Source: Variovorax paradoxus
GTDB lineage: Bacteria > Pseudomonadota > Gammaproteobacteria > Burkholderiales > Burkholderiaceae_C
NCBI RefSeq assembly: GCF_018614915.1
Contig: NZ_JAGGNU010000026.1
Coordinates: 1-36,451, forward strand
Reading direction: 5' to 3'
DNA length: 36,451 nt
Both the position numbers and the translations under genes were made by a program. The notes under the pieces were generated by a model that made no database searches, was not told the origin of the DNA, and saw only the letters and a list, made by a program, of their open reading frames with translations. Shown in pieces: positions 1 through 8,381 of the stretch; within the stretch, counting starts at the first letter, position 1; each line of letters opens with the position of its first letter.

Positions 1-55
1 TAGAGCATTGGAATGATGCCATTCAATTAAGTTCAATCAAGAATCGAACGCTACA

Positions 56-1309
56 CTAGGGTGTGCTGGCCGCAGGCTCCTGTTTCATGATCCGGTCGCG
101 CTGCGCGAGCGACGGAAAGAGCCGAAACCAAGCGAGCGCCACCAACACCGTGCCGACCCCACCCGTCACCACCGAACCGACCGGCCCCAGCAGCGCCGCG
201 GTGGCGCCCGACTCGAACTCGCCGAGCTGGTTGCTGGCGCCGATGAAGATCGAGTTGACGGCGCTCACGCGGCCGCGCATCGCATCCGGCGTCTCGAGCT
301 GCACCAGCGTCTGGCGGATCACGACGTTGACCATGTCGGCGCCGCCCGAGACGGCCAGCGCGACCAGCGAAACGAGAAAGCTGCGCGAGAGGCCGAACAC
401 CACCATACAGAGGCCGAACGCACCCACCGCCATCAGCAGCGTGCGCCCCACGTGGCGCTCGATGGGCCGGCGCGTGAGCATGATCGACATCGCGAGCGCG
501 CCGACGGCCGGTGCGCTGCGCAGCAGGCCCAGGCCCCAGGGCCCCGTGTGCAGGATGTCCTTGGCGAAGATCGGCAGCAGCGCGACCGCGCCGCCCAGCA
601 GCACCGCGAACAGGTCGAGCGAGACAGCGCCGAGCACGGGCTTGCGCTTCCAGATGAAGTTCACGCCCGCCAGCACCGTGGCCAGCGTGACCGGCTCGCG
701 CGGCGCAGGTGCATGGTCGTAGCGCAGGCGCGCGAGCAGCAGGCTCCCGACGGCGAAGAACAGCAGGCTGGCGCCATAGACGACGCCGGTGCCCGCGGCG
801 AACAGCAATCCGCCCAGCGCCGGCCCGCCGATGATCGCGCCCTGCATGCCGGCCGAGCTGAAGGCCATCGCGCGCGGCAGCATCAGCGGCGGCACGAGCA
901 AGGGTGTCAGCGCCTGCTGCGCCGGCATCTGGAACGCGCGCACGGCACCCAGCACCAGCGACAGGCCCAGCAGCAAGGCCCGCGAGTCGTGGTGCGTGTA
1001 GACCGCGCCCAGGAGCGCCAGGGCGACCGCGCCCTGCACCGCAAGGCAGGCCGCAACGATGCGGCCGCGATGGTGGCGATCGACGACGTGGCCGGCGAGC
1101 AGCGCCAGCAGCAGCGCCGGCACGAACTGGTAGAGCCCGACCAGGCCGAGATCCCAGGCGCTGCCGGTCAGTTCGTACATGTGCCAGCCGATCGCGACCA
1201 GCTGCATCTGGGCCGCCGCGGTGCCGAAGAGCCGCGCGGTCCAGAGCCGCATGAAAGGCCGCTCGCGCGTGAGATCGGAAAAATTCGGCGAGGCGGCGCG
1301 AGCGGACAT
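56..1309 (-). CDS. MFS transporter, EntS-like exporter family
   Basis: Predicted inner-membrane major facilitator superfamily protein of about 417 aa with some 10-12 hydrophobic helices. The sequence resembles the EntS/MFS_3 group, which exports siderophores or drugs: a helix pair around FGTAAAQMQLVAIGWHMY, a cytoplasmic loop DRHHRGRIV typical of the MFS motif between helices 2 and 3, and a conserved MRGRVSAVNSIFIGASNQLG stretch near residue 350. I chose the ATG at 1309 (MSARAASPNF) because the 16 extra N-terminal residues from 1357 lack membrane character and overlap the divergent rluA-family start. It stands alone, divergent from the pseudouridine synthase gene, and no siderophore genes lie nearby, so the substrate is unknown. 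Family assignment is confident; function beyond export is not. Confidence 0.85.
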   Translation of the reverse strand: MSARAASPNFSDLTRERPFMRLWTARLFGTAAAQMQLVAIGWHMYELTGSAWDLGLVGLYQFVPALLLALLAGHVVDRHHRGRIVAACLAVQGAVALALLGAVYTHHDSRALLLGLSLVLGAVRAFQMPAQQALTPLLVPPLMLPRAMAFSSAGMQGAIIGGPALGGLLFAAGTGVVYGASLLFFAVGSLLLARLRYDHAPAPREPVTLATVLAGVNFIWKRKPVLGAVSLDLFAVLLGGAVALLPIFAKDILHTGPWGLGLLRSAPAVGALAMSIMLTRRPIERHVGRTLLMAVGAFGLCMVVFGLSRSFLVSLVALAVSGGADMVNVVIRQTLVQLETPDAMRGRVSAVNSIFIGASNQLGEFESGATAALLGPVGSVVTGGVGTVLVALAWFRLFPSLAQRDRIMKQEPAASTP

Positions 1310-1356
1310 CGCATCGAGGATAGCCCAGAGGCAAAGGCTTCTAGACTTGCTCGGCA

Positions 1357-1998
1357 ATGACTTCGCTCGTCGTGATCCACGAAGACCCCCATCTGCTGGT
1401 GCTCGACAAGCCCGCCGGCCTCTTGTGCGTGCCCGGCCGCGGCGAGGACAAACAGGACTGCCTCAGCGCGCGCGCCATGCAGCGCTGGCCCGATGCGCTG
1501 GTGGTGCACCGGCTCGACATGGCCACCAGCGGCCTGGTGCTGATGGCGCGCAGCCCGGCGATGCAGCGCGCGCTCGGCGATGCCTTTGCCGAGCGGCGCA
1601 TCCGCAAGTGCTACGAGGCCATCGTCGACGGCCTATTGCCCATGCACGACGGCTGGTCGCTGATCGATGCCCCGCTGGCAGCCGACTGGCCGCGCCGGCC
1701 GCTGCAGAAGATCGATGCCGAAGCCGGCAAGCCAAGCCAGACGCGATGGCGCGTGAAGCGCCAGCTGCCCGAGCGCAATGCCAGCCATCTGTGGCTGGAG
1801 CCGCTGACCGGCCGCAGCCATCAGTTGCGGGTGCACCTGCTGTCGATCGGCCATCCGATCCTCGGCGACGCGCTGTATGGCGGCGAGCAGGTGCGGCAAC
1901 GCGCGCCCAGGCTGCTGCTTCATGCGAGCGCGCTCGAGTTCGTGCACCCTGCAGAGGGCCAGGTGTGCCGATTCGAAAGTCCGCCGGCCTTTGCCTGA
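1357..1998 (+). CDS. rluA: RluA-family pseudouridine synthase
   Basis: 213-aa enzyme that would isomerise uridine to pseudouridine in structured RNA (23S rRNA and some tRNAs for RluA proper). The catalytic motif HRLDMATSG is at residues 51-59, with Asp54 as the expected nucleophile. Upstream is the family motif DKPAGLLCVPG (residues 17-27), and near the C-terminus are GRSHQLRVHL and HPILGDALYGG, all hallmarks of RluA/RsuA-type synthases. There is no S4 domain at the N-terminus, which fits RluA rather than RluB/C/D. The ATG at 1357 lies less than 50 bp from the divergent MFS start, so the two share a promoter region. The subfamily is clear; assignment to the exact RluA target sites is inference. 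Confidence 0.88.
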   Translation: MTSLVVIHEDPHLLVLDKPAGLLCVPGRGEDKQDCLSARAMQRWPDALVVHRLDMATSGLVLMARSPAMQRALGDAFAERRIRKCYEAIVDGLLPMHDGWSLIDAPLAADWPRRPLQKIDAEAGKPSQTRWRVKRQLPERNASHLWLEPLTGRSHQLRVHLLSIGHPILGDALYGGEQVRQRAPRLLLHASALEFVHPAEGQVCRFESPPAFA

Positions 1999-2014
1999 GA
2001 ACGTCCTTCGCCGC

Positions 2015-2452
2015 TCAGCCTTTCACCACCAGCACCGGGACTTTCGCATCCTGCAGCACGCGCTGCGTCACGCTGCCGAGCAGCAGCTTCTCGATGCCGG
2101 AGCGCCCGTGGGAGCCCATCACGATCAGGTCGGCCCCGATCGCGTCGGCGGTGTCGACGATGCCTTCGTGCACCACGTGGCCGTCGATCACGCGCTGGTC
2201 GCTGTGCAGCCCTTCGGCTGCCAGCGCCGCGACCCCGCGCGCCAGTGCCGCGTTGGCGCTGCTGGTGGCAGCTGCAAGGTATTCGTTCTGGCCCAGCGCA
2301 TAGTCGGCGCCCACGCCGATGAAGGGATAGTTGTCGACCACGTGGATCAGCGTGATGCGGCTGCCGAAGGCCAGCGCCAGTCCGCTGGCCTTGCTGACTG
2401 CAAGCATCGACGTTTCGGATCCATCGATCGGAACCAGGATGTGATTGAACAT
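2015..2452 (-). CDS. Universal stress protein, UspA family
   Basis: 145-aa cytoplasmic Usp domain protein. It begins MFNHILVPIDGSE, the canonical first strand with the conserved Asp. It carries the nucleotide-binding signature G-2x-G-9x-G-S (GSHGRSGIEKLLLGS, about residues 113-127), so it should be an ATP-binding Usp of the MJ0577 type rather than a non-binding UspA. Such proteins help survival under starvation or oxidative stress. A reasonable AGAGG ribosome site precedes the ATG at 2452. It faces the rluA gene tail to tail with a gap of 16 bp. It lies 104 bp downstream of the 2OG-dioxygenase gene and could be read from the ergothioneine operon or from its own promoter. Confidence 0.9.
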   Translation of the reverse strand: MFNHILVPIDGSETSMLAVSKASGLALAFGSRITLIHVVDNYPFIGVGADYALGQNEYLAAATSSANAALARGVAALAAEGLHSDQRVIDGHVVHEGIVDTADAIGADLIVMGSHGRSGIEKLLLGSVTQRVLQDAKVPVLVVKG

Positions 2453-2474
2453 GGCAGGCCTCTTTCGTTCTCAG

Positions 2475-2491
2475 GGCTCGCAGGGCGAGCC
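2475..2491 (-). promoter_or_regulatory. Short hairpin in uspA 5' leader
   Basis: A perfect 7-bp inverted repeat, GGCTCGC and GCGAGCC with a 3-base loop, sits 23-39 bases upstream of the Usp start. There is no T-run on either strand, so it is not an evident intrinsic terminator. It could be an mRNA stem in the uspA leader or simply a GC-rich chance palindrome. Confidence 0.2.
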
Positions 2492-2556
2492 GGGCCCCGA
2501 ATTTACATCCAGGGAGAGCGCCGGACTGTAGGACTTCTACGGCCCGGCAGGTGGCA

Positions 2557-3300
2557 TCAATCGCCTTGAAATGCGCCGCTGCGGCAGGTCACGACGAGCG
2601 TGTCGCGCCAGCCCGGCTGGCCTTCGACCAGCGGCTGGATCGGCGTCGACTCGTGGATCATGCGCGCATCGTCGAGCAACAGCAGCGTCCAGGGCTCGGT
2701 CATCGTGAAGCGCTCGCCGCGGCGGCCCGTGGCCTCGAACACGCGCGTTTCGCCGCCCTTGATGTTGTGGCGCCCGACCAGCGCGACCGCCACCAGGTCG
2801 ACGCCGTCGCGGTGCGCGCCTTCCGGCGTCGGCCGGCCGATGCCGTCGGCCGTGTCGATGCGGAACTGGTGCGCTTCCACGTACCAGCGCTGCGTGCCGC
2901 GCAGGCCGCTCGCCACGCCGGCGAGGCCCCGCATCAGGCGCTGCCATGAGGGCTGCGCGAGGGTCCCCGCTTCCATCGGCGCGAACCAGCGCTGCATGCC
3001 GCCGTGCAGCGCGTTGTATTCGACCGGCTGCCAGTGCGCGCGGTGGGGCACCTGTTCGAGCACGGCATCCTCGACCGTGAAGCAGGCATGGCGCCGCGTG
3101 CGATAGCGGCCGCCGTCCTTCAGGTACTCGTCCGGCGGCAACTGGTTCCAGTCGCCGTGCAGGGCATCGAACTCCGTGAGCGATGTATCCAGCCAGTCGG
3201 CCACGCCCTGCGGGCTCAGGACCGCGTAGCCGTCCTGGCGCAATGCGGCAGCGAGTCGGTCGGGGGGCGTGAACGGCGGATTGAAGATGCCGCCGCTCAC
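2557..3300 (-). CDS. 2OG-Fe(II) dioxygenase family protein (PF10014-like)
   Basis: 247-aa predicted non-haem iron, 2-oxoglutarate-dependent oxygenase. It shows the metal triad HRD (His163, Asp165) and a distal His at MIHES (His216), followed by an Arg-containing strand WRDTLVVTCR that would bind 2-oxoglutarate. The motif GAHRDGVDLVAVALVGRHNI is typical of the 2OG-Fe_Oxy_2 group, whose members include amino-acid hydroxylases. I chose the GTG at 3300 because the upstream extension is a shadow of the DUF427 gene and because GTG overlaps that gene's TGA in the 4-base arrangement GTGA, implying translational coupling. As the last gene of the egtB-egtD-DUF427 operon it may act on an amino acid or ergothioneine-related compound, but the substrate cannot be told from the sequence. 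Confidence 0.8.
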   Translation of the reverse strand: MSGGIFNPPFTPPDRLAAALRQDGYAVLSPQGVADWLDTSLTEFDALHGDWNQLPPDEYLKDGGRYRTRRHACFTVEDAVLEQVPHRAHWQPVEYNALHGGMQRWFAPMEAGTLAQPSWQRLMRGLAGVASGLRGTQRWYVEAHQFRIDTADGIGRPTPEGAHRDGVDLVAVALVGRHNIKGGETRVFEATGRRGERFTMTEPWTLLLLDDARMIHESTPIQPLVEGQPGWRDTLVVTCRSGAFQGD

Positions 3301-3578
3301 TCCGTCACCTTCACGTCCTTCCAGAACGCGACGCGGTCCTTGACCATCTCCGCTTCGGGCTTGGGATCGGCGTAGTACCAGGCGGCGTCGGTGTGGAGCT
3401 CGCCGTCGACCAAGAGCGAGTAGTAGCTCGCGCTGCCCTTCCACGGGCAGGTGGTCTTGTGGTTGCTGAAGGTCACGTGCTCGCGCTTGAGCGAGCTCAT
3501 GGGGAAGTAGTGGTTGCCTTCGACGAGCACGGTATCGTCGCTCTCGGCGATGGTGACGCCGTTCCAGGTTGCTTTCAT
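3297..3578 (-). CDS. DUF427 domain protein
   Basis: 93-aa protein made of a single DUF427 beta-structured domain. Visible family hallmarks are MKATWNG at the start, ESDDTVLVEGNHYFP in the first third, and the core CPWKGSASYYSLLVDG (about residues 45-60). DUF427 proteins are small and cytoplasmic, and their biochemical role is not established as far as I know. The start ATG at 3578 has a GGAG ribosome site 6-7 bases upstream. It lies 38 bp after egtD and overlaps the following dioxygenase gene by four bases, so it belongs to the ergothioneine operon. The association suggests a link with redox or sulfur metabolism, but that is context only. Confidence 0.85.
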   Translation of the reverse strand: MKATWNGVTIAESDDTVLVEGNHYFPMSSLKREHVTFSNHKTTCPWKGSASYYSLLVDGELHTDAAWYYADPKPEAEMVKDRVAFWKDVKVTE

Positions 3579-3616
3579 GAGATCTCCGTGTGCCCTGCGA
3601 ACGCGGGCAAGTCCCG

Positions 3617-4603
3617 TCATTGTGCCGCGGGCGATTGCAGCCAATGCACGCTGAACAGGCGCTTCGGGTCGGTCCACACAGCGGCCGGCCTGAAGCCGGC
3701 CTTGACCGCGAGCGTCCGCAGGCCCGCGACGGTGAACTTGTGCGAGTTCTCGGTGTGGATGGTCTCGCCCTCGTCGAAATCGAAACGCTCGCCGTCGAGC
3801 GTGACGGTTTGCGCGCGGCGGCTCACCAGGTGCATCTCGACGCGGCGCAGCGGCGCGTTGTAGAAGGCCGCGTGCGTGAAGCCCTCCGGATCGAAATCGG
3901 TGTCGAGCTCGGCGTTGGCGCGGCGCAGCAAGTTGAGGTTGAAGGCCGCGGTCACGCCCTGCGCATCGTTGTAGGCCGCGTGCAGCAGCGCCGGGTCCTT
4001 GACCAGGTCCACGCCGACGAGCAGGCCGCCGCCGCGCAGCAGCCGTTGCGCGAGCTGCAGGAAGGCGAGCGCTTCGTCGGGGCTGAAGTTGCCCAGGGTC
4101 GAGCCGGGAAAGAAACCGACGCGCTGGCCCATGCGCCCGCCGCGCGCGGGCAGCACCAGCGGCATGGTGTAGTCGGCCACCAGGGGCTGCACCGCGAGCC
4201 TCGGATAGTCGTCGCGCAGGCGCTGCGCCGCCGCTTCGAGGTGCTCGCCGGAGATGTCGATCGGCACGTAGCGCTTCGGCGTCTCGAGCGCATCGAGCAG
4301 CAGCCGCACCTTGGTGAGCGAGCCGGCGCCGAACTCGACGATCTCCGCATTCGGTCCGATCTGCTGCGCGATCTCCGGCGCGCACTCGGTGAGGATGCGA
4401 AGCTCGGTACGCGTCGGGTAGTACTCCGGCAGCTCGCAGATGCGGTCGAACAGGGCCGAGCCGGCAACGTCGTAGAAGAACTTGGGCGAGATGCTGCGTT
4501 GGTCGCGGCGCAGCCCCTCGTACAGCTCGTGGCCGAAATTGGACAGCGGCGCGGCCCGCTGCGCGGTACGAAAGGCGTGAAGGTCGAATGCAGGAGTGCC
4601 CAT
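3617..4603 (-). CDS. egtD: L-histidine N(alpha)-methyltransferase EgtD
   Basis: 328-aa SAM-dependent methyltransferase that trimethylates histidine to hercynine, the first step of ergothioneine synthesis. The length matches the family (about 320 aa). Features seen are the N-terminal motif RRDQRSISPKFFYD, a tyrosine-rich ELPEYYPTRTE segment that forms the histidine pocket, SAM motif I IVEFGAGSLTKVRLLLDAL, motif PIDISGEHL, and the late motif GFFPGSTLGNF. The C-terminal ETIHTENSHKF segment is also characteristic. The start ATG at 4603 shares one base with the egtB stop (TGATG), so the two are translationally coupled. The longer open frame that continues upstream through egtB is a shadow. Identity is very secure. 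Confidence 0.95.
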   Translation of the reverse strand: MGTPAFDLHAFRTAQRAAPLSNFGHELYEGLRRDQRSISPKFFYDVAGSALFDRICELPEYYPTRTELRILTECAPEIAQQIGPNAEIVEFGAGSLTKVRLLLDALETPKRYVPIDISGEHLEAAAQRLRDDYPRLAVQPLVADYTMPLVLPARGGRMGQRVGFFPGSTLGNFSPDEALAFLQLAQRLLRGGGLLVGVDLVKDPALLHAAYNDAQGVTAAFNLNLLRRANAELDTDFDPEGFTHAAFYNAPLRRVEMHLVSRRAQTVTLDGERFDFDEGETIHTENSHKFTVAGLRTLAVKAGFRPAAVWTDPKRLFSVHWLQSPAAQ

Positions 4604-5853
4604 CAAAGATCTTTCGCGAGCCTGAGCCCGGAGAACTGCCAGCGTGCGGCCGGCGGAAAGAAATTGCGGTAGCTGGGCCGCGTGTGCCCTTCGGGCGTCG
4701 CGACGCTGCCGCCACGCAGCACCAGCTGGCCGACCATGAACTTGCCGTTGTATTCGGCCGCGATGCCCGCGAGCGGGCGGAAGCCCGGGTACGGGTCGTA
4801 GGAAGAACGCGTCCACTGCCACACGTGGCCGCTCATCTGCGTAATGCCGGGAGCGTCGTGGGCGGCCTCCCATTCGAACTCGGTCGGCAGCCGCGCGCCG
4901 GCCCATTCGGCGAAGGCCGCCGCTTCGTAGAAGCTCAGTTGCGCCACCGGCGCCTCGGGCTCCAGCGGCCGCACGCCGTGGAGGCCGAAGACATGCCAGC
5001 CTGCGGTCGTGCCCTGGTGGGCCAGCCGCGGATCGTCGGGCGCGAGCCAGTAGGCCGGGCAGCACCAGCCCTGGGCCTGCACCGCGGCCCAGCCGTCGGA
5101 CAGCCAGAGCTCGGGCCGCTGGTAGCCGCCGTCGGCGATGAACTGCGCGTAATCGCCGCAGTTCACGAGCCGGTCGGCAATGGCATAGGGCTGCAGCAGC
5201 GCGGCGTGGCGCGGGGTCTCGTTGTCGAAGGCGAAGCCCTCGCCGCCGTGACCGATCTCGACCGTGCCGCCGGACTGCGGGAGCCACTGCATCGGCGGCG
5301 GCACCGACGCGAGCCGGAGCGCCGGCCCGGCCGCGCCCCGGTACGCCGGCAGCAGCGGATTGCACGACAGGGCATGGAGGATGTCGGTGACGATCAGCTC
5401 ATGGTGCTGCTGCTCGTGGTGCAGCCCCAGCGTGACAATGGCCGCGATCGCATCCCAGTCCAGGTCGTTGCCCGCGGACTCGAGCAGCGCCTGCACGGCT
5501 TCGTCGACATGCCGGCGGTAGGCGAGCACCTCGTCCTGCGAAGGCCGCGTGAGCAAGCCGCGCTGCGGCCGTGGATGGCGCGGCCCCAGCGCCTCGTAGT
5601 AGGAATTGAAGAGGAAATGGAAACGCGGATCGAAGGCCCGGTAGCCCGTCGCATGCGGCTGCAGCAGCAGGGTCTCGAAGAACCAGGTGGTGTGGGCCAG
5701 GTGCCACTTGGTCGGGCTGGCGTCGGGCATCGACTGGATGCACTGGTCCTCGGCCGAGAGAGGCGCGACCAGCGCCAGGCTTTGCGCGCGCACGGCCTGG
5801 AAGCGATCGCGCAGATCGTCCGCCGCAGGCCGGGCCGGCCGGATCAGATTCAT
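4603..5853 (-). CDS. egtB: Ergothioneine biosynthesis protein EgtB (sulfoxide synthase)
   Basis: 416-aa non-haem iron enzyme that joins hercynine to a cysteine thiol donor and forms the sulfoxide in ergothioneine synthesis. The N-terminal DinB-like domain supplies three iron ligands: His54 (in KWHLAH) and His146/His150 (in HHEQQHHE). The C-terminal half is an FGE-sulfatase/C-type-lectin domain with RLPTEFEWEAA, GHVWQWTRSSYDPYPGF and VLRGGS. No egtA (gamma-glutamylcysteine ligase paralogue), egtC or egtE is in this window. That agrees with a pathway using cysteine directly or an unlinked lyase, though genes elsewhere cannot be excluded. I chose the ATG at 5853 because residues upstream are not conserved-looking and a GGAGAC ribosome site is present. 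It is first in the four-gene leftward operon. Confidence 0.94.
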   Translation of the reverse strand: MNLIRPARPAADDLRDRFQAVRAQSLALVAPLSAEDQCIQSMPDASPTKWHLAHTTWFFETLLLQPHATGYRAFDPRFHFLFNSYYEALGPRHPRPQRGLLTRPSQDEVLAYRRHVDEAVQALLESAGNDLDWDAIAAIVTLGLHHEQQHHELIVTDILHALSCNPLLPAYRGAAGPALRLASVPPPMQWLPQSGGTVEIGHGGEGFAFDNETPRHAALLQPYAIADRLVNCGDYAQFIADGGYQRPELWLSDGWAAVQAQGWCCPAYWLAPDDPRLAHQGTTAGWHVFGLHGVRPLEPEAPVAQLSFYEAAAFAEWAGARLPTEFEWEAAHDAPGITQMSGHVWQWTRSSYDPYPGFRPLAGIAAEYNGKFMVGQLVLRGGSVATPEGHTRPSYRNFFPPAARWQFSGLRLAKDL

Positions 5854-5970
5854 GGGGTCTCCAGTTTTGGATTGGAACGGTTTTTTAGCCCATGGGAACA
5901 GGCCGGTGCCGTAGGACAAGCCCGCGCCGCAGCGCTGGACCGCGGCACCGTCGCAGTCGAACGCGACACT

Positions 5971-5997
5971 TTGGCACAAGTCGGCGAAGCGTGCCAA
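5971..5997. promoter_or_regulatory. Inverted repeat TTGGCAC-N13-GTGCCAA before ndh
   Basis: A perfect 7-bp inverted repeat lies in the 166-bp divergent gap between egtB and the NADH dehydrogenase gene, ending 22 bases before the ndh ATG. The position and symmetry suit an operator for a dimeric regulator or an mRNA stem in the leader. The TGGCAC element hints at a sigma-54 -24 box, but the required GC of the -12 box is not at the right spacing on either strand. Confidence 0.3.
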
Positions 5998-6019
5998 GGC
6001 CCTGCGTATCATCCGGCGG

Positions 6020-7366
6020 ATGAGCACGACCACTTCTCCGGGACGTCCCCGCATCGTCATCATCGGCTGCGGCTTCGGCGGGCTGGAAGCGGCGCGAAAA
6101 CTGCAGAGCGCCGAGGTCGACGTCACGGTCGTCGACAAGACCAACCACCACCTGTTCCAGCCGCTGCTCTACCAGGTGGCGACCGCCGGCCTGGCGGCGC
6201 CTTCCATCGCAGCGCCGGTGCGCCTCCTGTTCCGCCGCCAGCCCAACGTCACCACCCTGCTCGGCGAAGTCACGCAGATCGATCCGGCCGCGCACGAGGT
6301 GCACCTGGCCGACGGCACCCGCCTCGCTTGGGACCACCTGATCGTGGCCGCCGGCGCCACCCACAGCTACTTCGGCAACGACGGCTGGGCGCGGATGGCG
6401 CCCGGCCTCAAGACGCTGGCCGATGCCTTCGAGATCCGCCGCCGCGTGCTGATGAGCTTCGAGGCCGCCGAGGTCGAGCCCGATCCGGTGCGGCGCCGCG
6501 CGCTGCTGACCTTCGCGGTGATCGGCGCCGGCCCTACCGGCGTCGAGATGGCGGGCACGCTGGCCGAGATCGCACGCCACACGCTGGAGGGTGAGTTCCG
6601 CCGCATCGACCCGGGCAGCGCCGAAGTGCTCCTGATCGAGGGCGGCGCGCGCGTACTGCAGGCCATGCCCGAATCCCTGAGCCAGCGCGCGCTGGAGCAG
6701 TTGCAGAAGCTCGGCGTGCAGGTACGTCTCAATGCCCGCGTCACCTCCATCGACGAGAAAGGGCTGCAGGTCGAGTCGCCCTTCAGCGACGGCGGTGCGG
6801 GCACCGGCAGCCATCGCATCGACTGCCACTGCGTGATCTGGGCCGCCGGTGTCGCCGCCTCGCCGCTGGGCCGACTGCTGGGCGCCGCGACAGGCGCCGA
6901 GACCGACCGTGCCGGCCGCGTCAAGGTGCTGCCCGACCTCAGCCTGCCGGGCCATCCGGACATCAGCGTGGTGGGCGATCTCGCGGCCGCCATGAGCCAC
7001 CGGCCCGGCAAGGAGCCCAAGCCCGTGCCCGGCGTCTCGCCCGGTGCCAAGCAGATGGGCCGAGCCGCGGCGGCGAACGTCCTGCGCCGCATCGCGGGCA
7101 AGAAGACCGTGCCCTTCCGCTATCGCGACTACGGCAACCTCGCCACCATCGGCCGCAACTCGGCCGTGGTCGACCTCGGCACGCCTTTCGGGCCGCTGCG
7201 CTTCTCGGGCCGGCTGGCCTGGCTGTTCTGGCTGTTCGCGCATGCCTATTTCCTCATCGGCTTCCGCAATCGCATCGTGGTGCTGATGGACTGGGCCAGC
7301 GCGTACTGGAGCTTCCAGCGGCATGCGCGGGTGGTGGCGGAGGTTCGGGGCAAGGGAGAGTCGTGA
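6020..7366 (+). CDS. ndh: Type II NADH dehydrogenase (NDH-2)
   Basis: 448-aa flavoprotein that oxidises NADH and reduces quinone at the inner face of the membrane without pumping protons. Two Rossmann fingerprints are visible: the FAD site IVIIGCGFGGLEAARKL (residues 12-28) and the NADH site AVIGAGPTGVEMAGTL. The motif HLFQPLLYQVATAGL is characteristic of NDH-2, as is the late FAD-contact motif ISVVGDLAA. The C-terminus has an amphipathic/hydrophobic segment (LAWLFWLFAHAYFLIGFRNR), the usual membrane anchor of this family. The ATG at 6020 lacks a strong ribosome site. It is divergent from egtB; a regulatory palindrome may lie upstream. Confidence 0.92.
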   Translation: MSTTTSPGRPRIVIIGCGFGGLEAARKLQSAEVDVTVVDKTNHHLFQPLLYQVATAGLAAPSIAAPVRLLFRRQPNVTTLLGEVTQIDPAAHEVHLADGTRLAWDHLIVAAGATHSYFGNDGWARMAPGLKTLADAFEIRRRVLMSFEAAEVEPDPVRRRALLTFAVIGAGPTGVEMAGTLAEIARHTLEGEFRRIDPGSAEVLLIEGGARVLQAMPESLSQRALEQLQKLGVQVRLNARVTSIDEKGLQVESPFSDGGAGTGSHRIDCHCVIWAAGVAASPLGRLLGAATGAETDRAGRVKVLPDLSLPGHPDISVVGDLAAAMSHRPGKEPKPVPGVSPGAKQMGRAAAANVLRRIAGKKTVPFRYRDYGNLATIGRNSAVVDLGTPFGPLRFSGRLAWLFWLFAHAYFLIGFRNRIVVLMDWASAYWSFQRHARVVAEVRGKGES

Positions 7367-7409
7367 AGGCCCGTGTAGCGTGCGCGTAATCAACCGATGG
7401 AGATCAGCC

Positions 7410-8324
7410 ATGTCCAATCGTTTGGTGGTCATTGGCGCACCGAGTAGCGCGGGAGCGTATGCGCCTGGTCAAGAAAAGGCTCCGGCTGCTCTGCGCGCCG
7501 CTGGTTTGCTGGAGTTTTTATCCGCCGGTGGCATTGCGGTGGACGATCATGGAGACGTATCGGGGTTCCGCTGGCGTGCGGACAAGACGAATCCGCGTGC
7601 CATGAATGTGAACGCGGCCTCGACGGTCGCCCGGGCCACCGCGGAGCGCGTCGCGTCCGCACTTGTAGCCGATGCGGCAGTGCTCGTCCTGGGGGGCGAC
7701 TGCACGGTCGAACTCGGCACGGTAGCCGGCGCGCTCCGGGGGACGCCAAGCGTCGGCATGGTCTATATCGATCTCGATACCGACCTCAACACACCGGAAA
7801 GCACCCAGGACGGTGCGCTGGACTGGATGGGCGTCGCGCACATGCTGGGCCTCGAAGGCACGGTGCCGGAACTCGCCGCGTTGGGTCCGCGCGTGCCGAT
7901 GTTGCGTCCGGAGCAAGTGCTCTTCTTCGCAAACGACAACGTTGAGCCCTTCGAGCGGCAGGTCATCGAAGCGCTCGGTATCGCCGAAGTTCGGCTGGCG
8001 GAAGTCGCCGCCGATCCGCCCCGCGCTGCCGAGGCGGTGGCAACTGGCTGGGCACGGCAGTTCGAGCGCTTGCTCGTCCATCTGGATCTCGACGTGCTCG
8101 ATTTCGTGGATATGCCGCTCGCGGAAAACAACCGCCGCAATACAGGTCTCCGGTTCGATCAACTCATGGCAGCGTTGCGCCCCTTGCTGTGCGCGCCGAA
8201 CTGGGCGGCACTCACGGTTTGCGAGCTGAACCCCGACCACGGAGAAAGCGACGGCTCGACCCTGCGGACTTTTGCCGAGGCCTTGGCCGATGCTCTTGCT
8301 GCCTCACCCAGATGGCAGAGATGA
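7410..8324 (+). CDS. Arginase/ureohydrolase-fold protein with atypical metal site
   Basis: 304-aa protein with the layout of the arginase/agmatinase/formiminoglutamase family: VLVLGGDCTVELG (93-103), VYIDLDTDLN (118-127), VHLDLDVLDF (223-232) and CELNPDHGESDGS (271-283). In true arginases the first motif is GGDHS and the second DAHTD. Here the metal-ligand His of motif 1 is Cys98, the His of motif 2 is Asp123, and the catalytic His after motif 2 also appears replaced (GALDWMG). Asp121, Asp125, Asp226, Asp228 and Glu272 remain. Such a site may still hold a metal, but classical arginase activity is doubtful. I chose the ATG at 7410 for its GGAG site; a longer open frame overlaps ndh. It sits 43 bp after ndh. 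Confidence 0.75.
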   Translation: MSNRLVVIGAPSSAGAYAPGQEKAPAALRAAGLLEFLSAGGIAVDDHGDVSGFRWRADKTNPRAMNVNAASTVARATAERVASALVADAAVLVLGGDCTVELGTVAGALRGTPSVGMVYIDLDTDLNTPESTQDGALDWMGVAHMLGLEGTVPELAALGPRVPMLRPEQVLFFANDNVEPFERQVIEALGIAEVRLAEVAADPPRAAEAVATGWARQFERLLVHLDLDVLDFVDMPLAENNRRNTGLRFDQLMAALRPLLCAPNWAALTVCELNPDHGESDGSTLRTFAEALADALAASPRWQR

Positions 8325-8381
8325 GCGGCATGTAGAACGGAGACGCCCTCGCAGCCCGGCCCGCCATGATCTCCGTTTACC

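Noticed and set aside
5971..5997. Sigma-54 promoter for ndh from the TGGCAC element
   Set aside because: The -12 GC element is not at the required distance on either strand, so only the inverted repeat is reported.
4588..6594. A 668-codon plus-strand open frame opposite egtB and into ndh
   Set aside because: Antisense shadow of egtB with low-complexity Arg/Ala content; egtB and ndh are secure.
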